Positions 1-6,416 of a stretch of DNA of 16,477 nt are shown piece by piece; the stretch's first letter is position 1, and every line of letters begins with the position of its first letter. A program made the position numbers and the translations under genes. Origin of the DNA: Ruminococcus sp. (GTDB lineage: Bacteria > Bacillota > Clostridia > Oscillospirales > Ruminococcaceae); assembly GCA_024697705.1 (NCBI GenBank), contig JAILFF010000038.1, positions 1-16,477 of the forward strand, read 5' to 3'. The notes beneath the pieces were generated by a model. The model was not told where the DNA came from. It saw only the letters and a list, made by a program, of their open reading frames with translations, and did not search any database.

Positions 1-21
1 TGTATAACTATGCTTTATACA
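1..21. repeat. 7-bp inverted repeat at the left window edge
   Basis: TGTATAA (1-7) and TTATACA (15-21) are perfect inverted copies around a 7-nt loop. The dyad touches the window edge, so it may be the remaining part of a longer structure. It could be an operator or simply AT-rich chance. Confidence 0.3.
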
Positions 22-51
22 ATTACAGCACCTGCGGGTCTACGCAGCAGA

Positions 52-96
52 ACCGGAAAAGCCTATCTTGCAGAAAGGCAGCTGCCGGTAGTTTTT
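52..96 (+). terminator. possible terminator of a gene left of the window
   Basis: ACCGG (52-56) pairs with CCGGT (85-89), and an inner GCCT/AGGC pair tightens the hairpin. AGTTTTTA follows directly. The stem is interrupted, so this is a weak call. Nothing coding is recognisable between 1 and 154. Confidence 0.3.
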
Positions 97-154
97 ATCA
101 AAAAGTTTTCACGAAACCTTTTCAGTAAAATTTCGGAAAATGCCTGATTTTTAC

Positions 155-183
155 TTGACAAACCCGTATAAAAGGTGTATAAT
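155..183 (+). promoter_or_regulatory. consensus promoter of pyrG
   Basis: TTGACA at 155-160 and TATAAT at 178-183 are separated by 17 bp, a perfect vegetative (sigma-A type) promoter. Transcription should begin near 189-191, giving a leader of about 105 nt before the pyrG start. Confidence 0.9.
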
Positions 184-197
184 ACAGAACGTAAGGC

Positions 198-247
198 AAA
201 GGCGTCTTAAAGCGGCATGACCGTTTGGGGCGTCTTTGTCTCTTTTT
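198..247 (+). terminator. terminator-like hairpin in the pyrG leader (candidate attenuator)
   Basis: The arms 198-215 and 221-237 pair over 17 positions (G-U pairs included, one bulged G) around the loop CATGA. They are followed by GTCTCTTTTT (238-247), so this is a full intrinsic-terminator shape between promoter and start codon. Known biology: Bacillus subtilis pyrG is controlled by a CTP-sensing leader terminator that depends on G reiteration at a GGGC transcript start. Here the predicted transcript start (around AACGTA) has no GGGC, so attenuation is likely but the sensing mechanism may differ. Confidence 0.7.
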
Positions 248-294
248 GCATATAACAATGATTGGTAAATAAAACACGCAGGAGGAAATTATAC

Positions 295-1914
295 ATGAGA
301 AAGTACATCTTTGTAACGGGAGGAGTTGTTTCCGGACTCGGCAAGGGTATTACGGCGGCTTCGCTCGGAAGACTTCTTAAAGCAAGAGGGCTCGTTGTTG
401 CGGCGCAGAAGCTCGACCCTTATATAAACGTTGACCCGGGAACAATGAGCCCGTATCAGCACGGAGAGGTATACGTTACCGAAGACGGCGCAGAGACCGA
501 CCTCGATCTCGGACACTACGAGCGCTTCATCGACGAAGACCTGAACAAGTATTCCAACCTTACTACGGGCAAGGTGTACTGGAATGTGCTGAACAAGGAA
601 CGCCGCGGAGAATACCTCGGCTCCACAGTGCAGGTGATACCTCATATAACCAACGAGATAAAAGAATTTATTTACTCCGTGGGCAAAAAGACCAACGCCG
701 ACATTATCATAACCGAGATAGGCGGCACCATCGGTGATATAGAGTCTCAGCCCTTTATTGAGGCGGTAAGACAGATCTCTCTTGAAGTAGGGCGCGAGAA
801 CGCGCTGTTCATACACGTAACACTGGTGCCCTTCCTCAGCGGTTCCGACGAACACAAGTCAAAACCCACTCAGCACTCCGTCAAGGAGCTTCAGGGTATG
901 GGCGTTCACCCCGATATAATCGTTCTGCGCTGCGACAGACCGCTTGAACCCTCCGTATTCCGGAAGATAGCGCTGTTCTGCAACGTAAAACCCGAATGTG
1001 TAATTGAGAATATAACCCTGCCCGACCTTTACGAGGCTCCGCTCATGCTGGAAAAGTCAAACTTCTCCGAAGTGGTATGCCAAAGGCTGGGTATCACCGC
1101 GCCGCGTCCTCAGCTCGACGAATGGCGCACGATGGTAGAAAGAATAAAATCCGCTACCGAAAGCACCGAGATAGCCCTCGTCGGAAAATACACCGAGCTG
1201 CATGACGCATATCTCTCCGTAGCCGAAGCGCTCCGTCACGCGGGCTACTCGATCGGCAGGCATATAAATATCCGCTGGGTGGATTCGGAAAAGCTCACCG
1301 ACGACAATATCTCCGAGGCGCTTGAAAACGTTTCGGGCGTTATCGTTCCCGGCGGATTCGGCGGACGCGGTATCGAGGGAATGATCACTGCCGTAAAATA
1401 CGCACGCGAGAACGGCATACCGTTTTTCGGCATCTGCCTGGGTATGCAGATAGCGGTGATCGAGTACGCAAGGAACGTCTGCGGAATAACCGACGCGGAT
1501 TCGGGTGAATTCAACGAGGTGTGCAAGCACAAGGTAATAGATTTCATGCCGGGTCAGAGCGATTCGATAGACAAGGGCGGCACACTCAGGCTGGGCGCTT
1601 ACCCCTGCGTGATCGCTCGGGGTACCACGATGGAACGCTGCTACGGCAAGACCGAGATCAGCGAACGTCACCGTCACCGCTACGAGCTGAACAACGATTT
1701 CCGCGCACAGCTCACCGAATCCGGGCTGACCTTGAGCGGCATCTCGCCCGACGGCAGGCTCGTTGAGACCGTTGAGCTTTCCGACCGTGATTTCTACGTC
1801 GGAGTGCAGTTTCACCCCGAATTCAAGAGCCGCCCCAACAGACCGCATCCTCTTTTCGTCGGATTCGTTTCTGCGGCTTCCGATAGAACTGCCCTCGCAG
1901 AGAAGCAGGATTGA
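295..1914 (+). CDS. pyrG: CTP synthase
   Basis: Makes CTP from UTP with ATP and glutamine, the last step of de novo pyrimidine nucleotide synthesis, in the cytoplasm. The 539-aa length is normal for the family. The N-terminal synthetase domain (about 1-265) begins MRKYIFVTGG, carries the P-loop-like SGLGKGIT (13-20) and shows the DPYINVDPGTMSPYQHGEV signature (41-59). The C-terminal class-I glutamine amidotransferase domain has the nucleophile Cys381 in GICLGMQ and the His507/Glu509 pair in QFHPEF, so both activities look intact. The start is ATG 295, 9 nt after AGGAGG (280-285); an in-frame TTG at 262 has no ribosome binding site and would add an unrelated tail. The gene sits alone behind its promoter and leader hairpin and ends against a convergent gene. 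Confidence 0.98.
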   Translation: MRKYIFVTGGVVSGLGKGITAASLGRLLKARGLVVAAQKLDPYINVDPGTMSPYQHGEVYVTEDGAETDLDLGHYERFIDEDLNKYSNLTTGKVYWNVLNKERRGEYLGSTVQVIPHITNEIKEFIYSVGKKTNADIIITEIGGTIGDIESQPFIEAVRQISLEVGRENALFIHVTLVPFLSGSDEHKSKPTQHSVKELQGMGVHPDIIVLRCDRPLEPSVFRKIALFCNVKPECVIENITLPDLYEAPLMLEKSNFSEVVCQRLGITAPRPQLDEWRTMVERIKSATESTEIALVGKYTELHDAYLSVAEALRHAGYSIGRHINIRWVDSEKLTDDNISEALENVSGVIVPGGFGGRGIEGMITAVKYARENGIPFFGICLGMQIAVIEYARNVCGITDADSGEFNEVCKHKVIDFMPGQSDSIDKGGTLRLGAYPCVIARGTTMERCYGKTEISERHRHRYELNNDFRAQLTESGLTLSGISPDGRLVETVELSDRDFYVGVQFHPEFKSRPNRPHPLFVGFVSAASDRTALAEKQD

Positions 1915-1927
1915 GAAATAATTTTTT

Positions 1928-1988
1928 AGGATACACCGCACAAAGATTGCGTGCAAAGCCGTCAGGCAGTCTTTGCGCGGTGTATCCT
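1928..1988. repeat. long imperfect hairpin just after pyrG
   Basis: Arms 1928-1950 and 1966-1988 pair over 23 positions with one mismatch and one G-U, around a 15-nt loop. The hairpin begins 14 nt after the pyrG stop. There is no T-run after it on either strand (the T-run lies before it on the plus strand), so it is not a standard intrinsic terminator. It may protect the pyrG mRNA 3' end or be a small palindromic repeat. Confidence 0.6.
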
Positions 1989-2017
1989 TAACGTCAGATA
2001 AAGTCTTAAAGCGAAAC

Positions 2018-2055
2018 AAAAAGCGACTGTGGAAATGCTTTCACAGCCGCTTTTT
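2018..2055. terminator. bidirectional terminator between pyrG and the VanX-like gene
   Basis: AAAAAGCG-A-CTGTG (2018-2031) pairs with CACAG-C-CGCTTTTT (2042-2055), with one A-C mismatch and a 10-nt loop. A-tracts on one side and T-tracts on the other let it stop transcription from both converging genes. Confidence 0.85.
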
Positions 2056-2079
2056 GAATATGTCGCATCGGAATCCTCT

Positions 2080-2736
2080 TCATCTTCTCAGATACGCCGC
2101 CGACACGGGAAACTCGAAGTAGGTGTCGGGATACGGCTCGTTTTTCAGCATAAAATGCCACCATTCGCAGAATATCGGCTCGAAGCCGTTTCTCGTCATG
2201 GCGTTCTGCAAAAGCATACGGTTTTCGTATTGCTCTTCGGTTATGCTTCGGCAGTCGGGGTGCGAGACCTCGCTGAACAGGTCGAAGGGGTTGCCCATAT
2301 CGACCTCCTTGCCCGTTCTCATGTCGAGAAGCGTAAGATCGACGGCGCTCCCTCTGCTGTGACTTGACTTACTCGCAATGTATCCCGTGCGGAACAACTC
2401 CTGCTTTTCAAGCTCGGGATAGAAATACGGCTTCATGCGGATATCGGTATCCTCAATGCCCCAAAGCACGAACTGCCTTACAGCGGGCGCAGGGCAGTAA
2501 GTGTCAAATACTATCAGCCGATAGCCCTTGACAGTAAGCTCATTGCTCGCGGCTTTGAGTGCTCTTGCGGCTTCGGTCGTCAGCAGGGCGCAGGGCTCCT
2601 CGTAGCCGTCTATGCGTTCGCCGATGAAATTGTAGGTGGAGAAGTAGCGTATCTCCTGCACTATCGCGGGGACAAATTCCGCCAGCACCACAAAGCCCGA
2701 AGGGCCCATTGTAATATCGTTGTTATAAGCTTTCAT
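2080..2736 (-). CDS. VanX/DdpX-like D-Ala-D-Ala dipeptidase (M15D) with a substituted active-site arginine
   Basis: A 218-aa protein without signal peptide, hence probably cytoplasmic. The family is zinc dipeptidases that cleave D-Ala-D-Ala, either for vancomycin resistance (VanX) or for cell-wall dipeptide recycling (DdpX). The zinc motif SSHSRGSAVD supplies His126 and Asp133, and EWWH supplies Glu191 and His194. Their spacings (7, 61 and 3 residues) equal those of VanX His116, Asp123, Glu181 and His184. The position matching VanX Arg71, exactly 45 residues before the first zinc His, is Cys81 (TYCP where the family usually has YRP). The codon is TGC, one transition from CGC (Arg). No vanH, vanA or vanRS genes are nearby, so a resistance operon is unlikely. 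The AGGGA upstream is a modest ribosome binding site. Fold is certain; activity is in doubt. Confidence 0.88.
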   Translation of the reverse strand: MKAYNNDITMGPSGFVVLAEFVPAIVQEIRYFSTYNFIGERIDGYEEPCALLTTEAARALKAASNELTVKGYRLIVFDTYCPAPAVRQFVLWGIEDTDIRMKPYFYPELEKQELFRTGYIASKSSHSRGSAVDLTLLDMRTGKEVDMGNPFDLFSEVSHPDCRSITEEQYENRMLLQNAMTRNGFEPIFCEWWHFMLKNEPYPDTYFEFPVSAAYLRR

Positions 2737-2773
2737 ATTTCATTTCATTCCCTTTTTAAAAAAGATGATAAGC

Positions 2774-2878
2774 AGACAAGCCCGACAGCCGTGTTCGCTC
2801 GGCACTCGCTCATACGGCACTGTTGCACCGCACTCGCCCTTCGCGCTTCAAGAAAAACGCCGTCTGTCGGGCTTGTTT
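2774..2878. repeat. 105-bp structured, repeat-like intergenic element
   Basis: The ends ACAAGCCCGACAG (2776-2788) and CTGTCGGGCTTGT (2864-2876) are perfect 13-bp inverted copies enclosing a GC-rich interior with further short hairpins. On the minus strand a T-rich stretch follows (TTATCATCTTTTTT). It lies between the STAS-kinase remnant and the VanX-like gene. Short open frames across it read as low-complexity translations of the repeat and are not genes. It shares the string GAAGGGCGA with the element at the right window edge. A dispersed palindromic repeat is the best guess; an attenuator for the VanX-like gene is possible. Confidence 0.55.
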
Positions 2879-2895
2879 GTTTATGTGGTGTATTT

Positions 2896-3742
2896 TCAGA
2901 AGCAGACAGGATCAAAGCCTTTGTCGTAAAGCTCAAACAACTTCTGTTTTATCTCGCTCATCTCATTGGCAGAGACCGAACCTGACATAGCTTCTCCGCT
3001 GAAAAGCGCTTCTAAAAGACTGACAATAAGAATCTGCCGTTCTGCCTTTTCTATAAATTCTTTATCCTCCGTATCAAGATATGCGGTAATAAATGTCCGC
3101 CAAATACGGTCAGCTTCATCATCCGAAAATCTTTCTGTACGTTTTCTCAGCGCCGGCGGGGCATAACTGCCGTGATCGTGAAAAGAAAAATACATTATTA
3201 TCATTTGACCATGTTTGCAAAACGCTTGACATATTCGTCCATGTGTTCCTTATCTTCCGCGATCAGATCCATAAGATTGCGGCAGTTCTGCATCTCATAT
3301 ACTTTTCCGTAGCAGTTCCCGACTTTTACATCATCAAAGGGAATGACTGTCGGCACACCGGCAACAAAAGCGTTTCTTGCGTTTTCGATTTCCTTTTTGA
3401 TGACCATTTCGTAGCTTACATTCGGGTCAAAGACCTTAACGACGGTTTCCGCATCAAGGCGGTAATAAGTACAGACCGCATATCTGCCGATCATCTTGCC
3501 CTCAATGCCGATCTCGCGCATGGGCTTGTCTTTGTCGGGTGCGGCGTTTGTCTGCACGTTCATGAGGATACGCAGACCCGAGCTTGAAATTTATTCAAGC
3601 TTTTCAGCGTCAATTACCACATCAGCACCCGCATGAGCGTCTACTGTTTCGATGATCTCTTTTTCGACCTGCGGCGCATTGTTGGTATCTATCCTTGTAT
3701 CAAGGCGATCACCGGTTTACCGTTTCTTTCAGTTGATGTCAT
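2896..3742 (-). pseudogene. decayed STAS domain-kinase (TIGR02172-like phosphotransferase) fusion gene
   Basis: Begins with AAGGAGG and ATG at 3742, then MTSTERNGKP. The frame stops after 17 codons (TAG 3689-3691), but a 1-nt shift restores a STAS domain (RIDTNNAPQVEKEI). A second stop, TAA at 3591-3593, replaces the tyrosine expected in EYISSSGLR. The last part of STAS is missing, and the frame runs straight into a kinase N-lobe (MREIGIEGKMIG onward, ending 3201) of the aminoglycoside-phosphotransferase-like family I recall as TIGR02172. Its glycine loop is eroded: GRYAVCTYY where GRGAxGxxY is expected. A C-terminal piece (3204-2896, WRTFITAYLDTEDKEF) follows in another frame with a 4-nt overlap; the HGD catalytic loop between them is absent. 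At least five lesions mean it is dead as a kinase. The 120-aa and 102-aa pieces could still be translated as fragments. Confidence 0.82.
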
Positions 3743-3794
3743 AAATTGTTCCTCCTTAATGTTTAATTCAAATTATGAACTTAAATTATTATAT

Positions 3795-3831
3795 ATTATA
3801 CCACATCACCTGCAACAAATCCGCAACAAAT
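3795..3831 (-). promoter_or_regulatory. promoter of the STAS-kinase pseudogene with an 11-bp-period direct repeat
   Basis: Read on the minus strand: two ATTTGTTGC copies (3831-3823 and 3820-3812) with an 11-bp period, 11 bp of spacer (3811-3801), then TATAAT (3800-3795). There is no proper -35 box; the repeat occupies that place, as in activator-dependent promoters. The same arrangement occurs before the histidine kinase gene (6139-6175). The SARP-like regulator encoded next door is the likely binder. Confidence 0.65.
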
Positions 3832-3930
3832 TTCCATTTATTTTCCAAAATGGTTTACAAACTTTACAAAAAATATTTGTTTAAAATGCTGATTTTATAT
3901 AAAACGGCGATTTGATCTTTGTCTTTTCCG

Positions 3931-3963
3931 AAAAAAACAAGGCGCAGACCGTTCCGCGCCTTG
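3931..3963 (-). terminator. terminator of the two-component operon
   Basis: CAAGGCGC and GCGCCTTG (3956-3963 and 3938-3945) form an 8-bp perfect stem with a 10-nt loop, followed on the minus strand by seven Ts (3937-3931). It begins 4 nt after the response-regulator stop codon. Confidence 0.9.
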
Positions 3964-3966
3964 CTT

Positions 3967-4776
3967 TTACATGATATTATGATCTTTGTAATACTTCATT
4001 TCGAGAAACGCCCGCGTTTCCTCCGCGAAGGGGTACTGCGTCATGTATTCGCCCGTGTAGCGCGAGATCGCCAGCGGGTCGTTGTCGAGATAGCGGTAAT
4101 AGTCGCAGTTGAGCAGTTTTGTGTTCACGCCGAACGTGCCGCTGTTCTTAACGATCAGATCCTCAACGCCGAGCTTTCCGAACGTGCTTATCATATCGCT
4201 GGTGTATACGCGGAGCTTCGATTTCACAGCGTTGTCCGCGGGCTGGTCGGGGTAAAGATTGCCGATCATCATATCTATCGTACACATAGCGCCCCTGCGG
4301 TCGATCAGATAGGCAAACAGCTCCTTGCTTTTCTGCCTGCCGAATTTGACCGTTTCGCCGTTTACAAACACCTCGAAGCTGCCGAAGCACTGCACCTTTA
4401 CGGGTCGGTCACTCATGTCGGGGACGCGGTATCGCCTGTGGAGAAGCGCCTCCTCCAGCTTTTTCTGCGAGAACGGTTTCAGTACATAGCCGCTTGCGTG
4501 CATCTCGAACGCCGAAGGCATATACTCCGAATAGCCCGTCAGAAAAACGATATTGCACAGCGGATAGCGTTCCGTTATCTTCTTGGCGAGAGTTATTCCG
4601 TCCATTCCGGGCATTTCCACATCTAAAAACGCTACGTCTATCGGCTTGTCGAGGTTTTTTATCACCTCGAACGGGTCGGTGTAAAATCGGTGTTCGCCGT
4701 TCGGGTCAATGTTTGCGAGCATTTTTTCGAGCATTACCACGATCGCCTTTCTGTCGTCCGCTCCGATTATATACAT
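3967..4776 (-). CDS. response regulator with receiver and SARP-like winged-helix output
   Basis: A 269-aa cytoplasmic transcription regulator. The receiver domain (1-115) has the acidic pair in GADD (7-8), phospho-acceptor Asp52 in FLDVEMPGMDG, Thr80 and Lys100 (LKPF), so it should be phosphorylatable. Residues 127-215 form an OmpR/SARP-type winged helix (FGSFEVFVNGETVKF, GRQKSKELFAYLIDRRG). The end (225-265) resembles the start of a BTAD domain (AISRYTGEYM...FAEETRAFLE), cut short compared with Streptomyces SARPs. ATG 4776 follows GAGAGGTGAG. Its start overlaps the 3' end of the histidine kinase gene by 71 bp, so the two are co-transcribed and probably translationally coupled. Likely targets are the two direct-repeat promoters at 3795-3831 and 6139-6175 (inference from SARP binding-site geometry). 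Confidence 0.9.
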   Translation of the reverse strand: MYIIGADDRKAIVVMLEKMLANIDPNGEHRFYTDPFEVIKNLDKPIDVAFLDVEMPGMDGITLAKKITERYPLCNIVFLTGYSEYMPSAFEMHASGYVLKPFSQKKLEEALLHRRYRVPDMSDRPVKVQCFGSFEVFVNGETVKFGRQKSKELFAYLIDRRGAMCTIDMMIGNLYPDQPADNAVKSKLRVYTSDMISTFGKLGVEDLIVKNSGTFGVNTKLLNCDYYRYLDNDPLAISRYTGEYMTQYPFAEETRAFLEMKYYKDHNIM

Positions 4777-6055
4777 CTGATCTCACCTCTCTGTTTTGCC
4801 ATGATTTAGGAATTCTAATTACCGAAACAGCGCCGTTTTCCGAAATACTTATATCGAGCGAACCTCCGCATTGCAGCGCAAGTCGCTTTCTTACGTTTTC
4901 CGTGCTTACGCTCTTATGTTCCTTCTGTTTAGTGGTCAAGGCGGCGCCCTTGCCGTTGTCCGTTACCGTTATGATAATATCTTCGTCGGTTTCCTCTGTC
5001 TTTATCTTGACAAAGCCCGAGCCGTCGCGCCTTGTGAGAGCGCCGTGCTTTATGGCGTTTTCGACTATCGGCTGAACGGTAAGCGCGGGTATGCTGAAAT
5101 TGCGGATATTCAGCTCGTAGATAACGCAGAACGGGATATCGGTGCTTGCTTTTTCGAGCTGTATATAATGGTCGATGTGTTTGAGCTCCGATTCAAATTC
5201 TATCAGGTCTTCCGAAGCTATCGAGTCGATATTTGCCCGCAGATAATCGCCGAAGACCTCGATACACTCGGCAGCGGCGTTGCTGTCGGTGTAACAGAGC
5301 GACTGTATCGTAGCAAGCGCATTGAAGATAAAGTGCGGCTGCATCTGCATAACGAGCAGCTTGTTGCGCTGTCGTTCAAGCTCCAGTTTGCTTTCGTACA
5401 GAGTTTTCTGTGTTTTGCTGTAACCGACCGCCGCAAGGTAGAAGTAGTAGATCAGTATTTCAATAACGGCGATCTCCGTGGTGTGACCGGGAATGATATT
5501 CCAGTATTCCAGAAGTGTAGCTGCCATTGAGGAAAATGAAACGAATATCACCAAAACCCCTCTGGAGTAGTCCTTTTGTTGAATAAATCTCAGCGAATAA
5601 TACATCAGAAGTATCATATAGAAGCAAAGTACGACGGCAGGAAGGACATGGAGATCTCCCGGCGCAAAGTGGTGATCGTCTCTGTATCCGTATATATTAT
5701 GCAGCCCGAAAAGGTCAGCGACAACGAATACGGCATCGACAAAATACGGTATCAGAAGCAGTAATTTGCGTTTGACAGGCGCGATAAAGTAAAGCTGCAT
5801 TATTATCAGCAGAGGGTGTGTCAGGTAAGCGACCGCCGCTTTGAAATACAGTATCCACACGGGCTTATCGTAAACGTCGCACCACTTTTCAAGGTTTTCA
5901 AGCAGCGTCAGAGTAAATACAAGCCCCGTGACCGCCCATACATATTGTACTCCTTCGATCTTGTTTCGGCGGTTTGCGATAAGGATAAGGACAAGTCCCG
6001 CAAGCAGCATGAATGTGATATAGTAGTTTTTTATCAGTTCTTCAAAAAAGTTCAT
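4706..6055 (-). CDS. LytS-family membrane sensor histidine kinase
   Basis: A 449-aa sensor that should phosphorylate the response regulator encoded directly downstream. The N-terminal 215 residues hold about six membrane segments with short loops; I recognise no named sensor domain. The His_kinase domain starts around 225, with phospho-acceptor His241 in MQMQPHFIFNAL, typical of the LytS/YehU group. The ATPase domain has VQPIVENAIKHG (N-box, Asn333) and DNGKG (366-370). The start is ATG 6055, 7 nt after AGGAG (6067-6063); a GTG at 6061 lies 1 nt from AGGAG and is unlikely. The recognisable kinase ends near residue 417 (RIPKS). The last 32 residues are translated out of frame from the regulator gene and rich in Arg, Lys and Asn, so the true end may be earlier, with a frameshift here. 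Confidence 0.93.
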   Translation of the reverse strand: MNFFEELIKNYYITFMLLAGLVLILIANRRNKIEGVQYVWAVTGLVFTLTLLENLEKWCDVYDKPVWILYFKAAVAYLTHPLLIIMQLYFIAPVKRKLLLLIPYFVDAVFVVADLFGLHNIYGYRDDHHFAPGDLHVLPAVVLCFYMILLMYYSLRFIQQKDYSRGVLVIFVSFSSMAATLLEYWNIIPGHTTEIAVIEILIYYFYLAAVGYSKTQKTLYESKLELERQRNKLLVMQMQPHFIFNALATIQSLCYTDSNAAAECIEVFGDYLRANIDSIASEDLIEFESELKHIDHYIQLEKASTDIPFCVIYELNIRNFSIPALTVQPIVENAIKHGALTRRDGSGFVKIKTEETDEDIIITVTDNGKGAALTTKQKEHKSVSTENVRKRLALQCGGSLDISISENGAVSVIRIPKSWQNREVRSDVYNRSGRQKGDRGNARKNARKH

Positions 6056-6077
6056 CGGCACGCTCCTTTCTATTCTG

Positions 6078-6106
6078 ATTATATATTAATAATTCAAATT
6101 TGTCAA
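6078..6106 (-). promoter_or_regulatory. proximal consensus promoter of the kinase-regulator operon
   Basis: Minus strand TTGACA (6106-6101), 17-bp spacer, TATAAT (6083-6078). The start site would be near 6071, leaving a leader of only about 16 nt that consists almost entirely of the ribosome binding site. It looks constitutive and would give basal expression independent of the upstream direct-repeat promoter. Confidence 0.85.
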
Positions 6107-6138
6107 CGGAAAACGCGCTGATGAAACTTATCATATTC

Positions 6139-6175
6139 AGTATAGCATACCGGGCGCAACAAATCCGCAACAAAT
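6139..6175 (-). promoter_or_regulatory. distal promoter of the kinase-regulator operon with an 11-bp-period direct repeat
   Basis: Minus strand: ATTTGTTGC twice (6175-6167 and 6164-6156, 11-bp period), then 11 bp (6155-6145), then TATACT (6144-6139). The repeat core, including the two-base spacer GG, is identical over 20 bp to the one at 3812-3831, and the distance to the -10 is identical as well. No -35 consensus is present. Autoregulation by the SARP-like response regulator is the simplest reading. Confidence 0.65.
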
Positions 6176-6313
6176 CGACCTGCGATTGCCGACTTTTCAG
6201 AAGTTTGGAGAAAATCACAAAAATCCACATGAGAATTTGTTTGATTTATCGACTTGAAATTTTTTCCGAAAATCACTTTGCGCCCATGTCATCTGTTCGT
6301 GAGTGAAAGAGAC
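6176..6313. other. intergenic stretch without recognisable gene
   Basis: Part of the 6056-6416 gap. Besides the two promoters and the terminator listed separately, this AT-rich part shows no ribosome binding site paired with a convincing frame and no strong hairpin. Confidence 0.5.
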
Positions 6314-6346
6314 ACGGCAGATACAGGAATCACCTGCATCTGCCGT
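6314..6346 (-). terminator. terminator after the HD-GYP operon
   Basis: ACGGCAGAT-A-CAGG (6314-6327) pairs with CCTG-C-ATCTGCCGT (6333-6346), 13 pairs with one mismatch. On the minus strand GTCTCTTTC follows, a moderate T-run; on the plus strand TTTT follows. It lies about 70 nt after the stop of the gene ending at 6417. Confidence 0.7.
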
Positions 6347-6416
6347 TTTAAAAATGAACTGAAAAAACAAAAAATGTACTCGGAGATTAGCTTGCTCTTT
6401 CGTAATAACACGACTG

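Noticed and set aside
262..294. Upstream TTG start that would extend pyrG by 11 residues
   Set aside because: No ribosome binding site, and the extension passes through AGGAGG; ATG 295 starts the conserved MRKYIFVTGG.
1057..2019. 320-codon minus-strand frame opposite pyrG
   Set aside because: Antisense to a fully conserved CTP synthase and crosses the 3' hairpin.
2745..2985. Open frames on both strands across the spacer before the VanX-like gene
   Set aside because: They are translations of the palindromic repeat, with no ribosome binding site and no protein-like composition.
2080..3742. Vancomycin-resistance cluster suggested by the VanX-like protein
   Set aside because: No ligase, dehydrogenase, VanY or VanRS gene adjoins it, and the Arg71 position is substituted.
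3812..3831. CRISPR-like repeat, because the same 20-bp string occurs twice in the window
   Set aside because: Only two copies 2.3 kb apart, each placed at a promoter; there is no repeat-spacer array.
3919..4626. 235-codon plus-strand frame opposite the response regulator
   Set aside because: It is antisense to a regulator with all receiver and winged-helix motifs; no independent domain.
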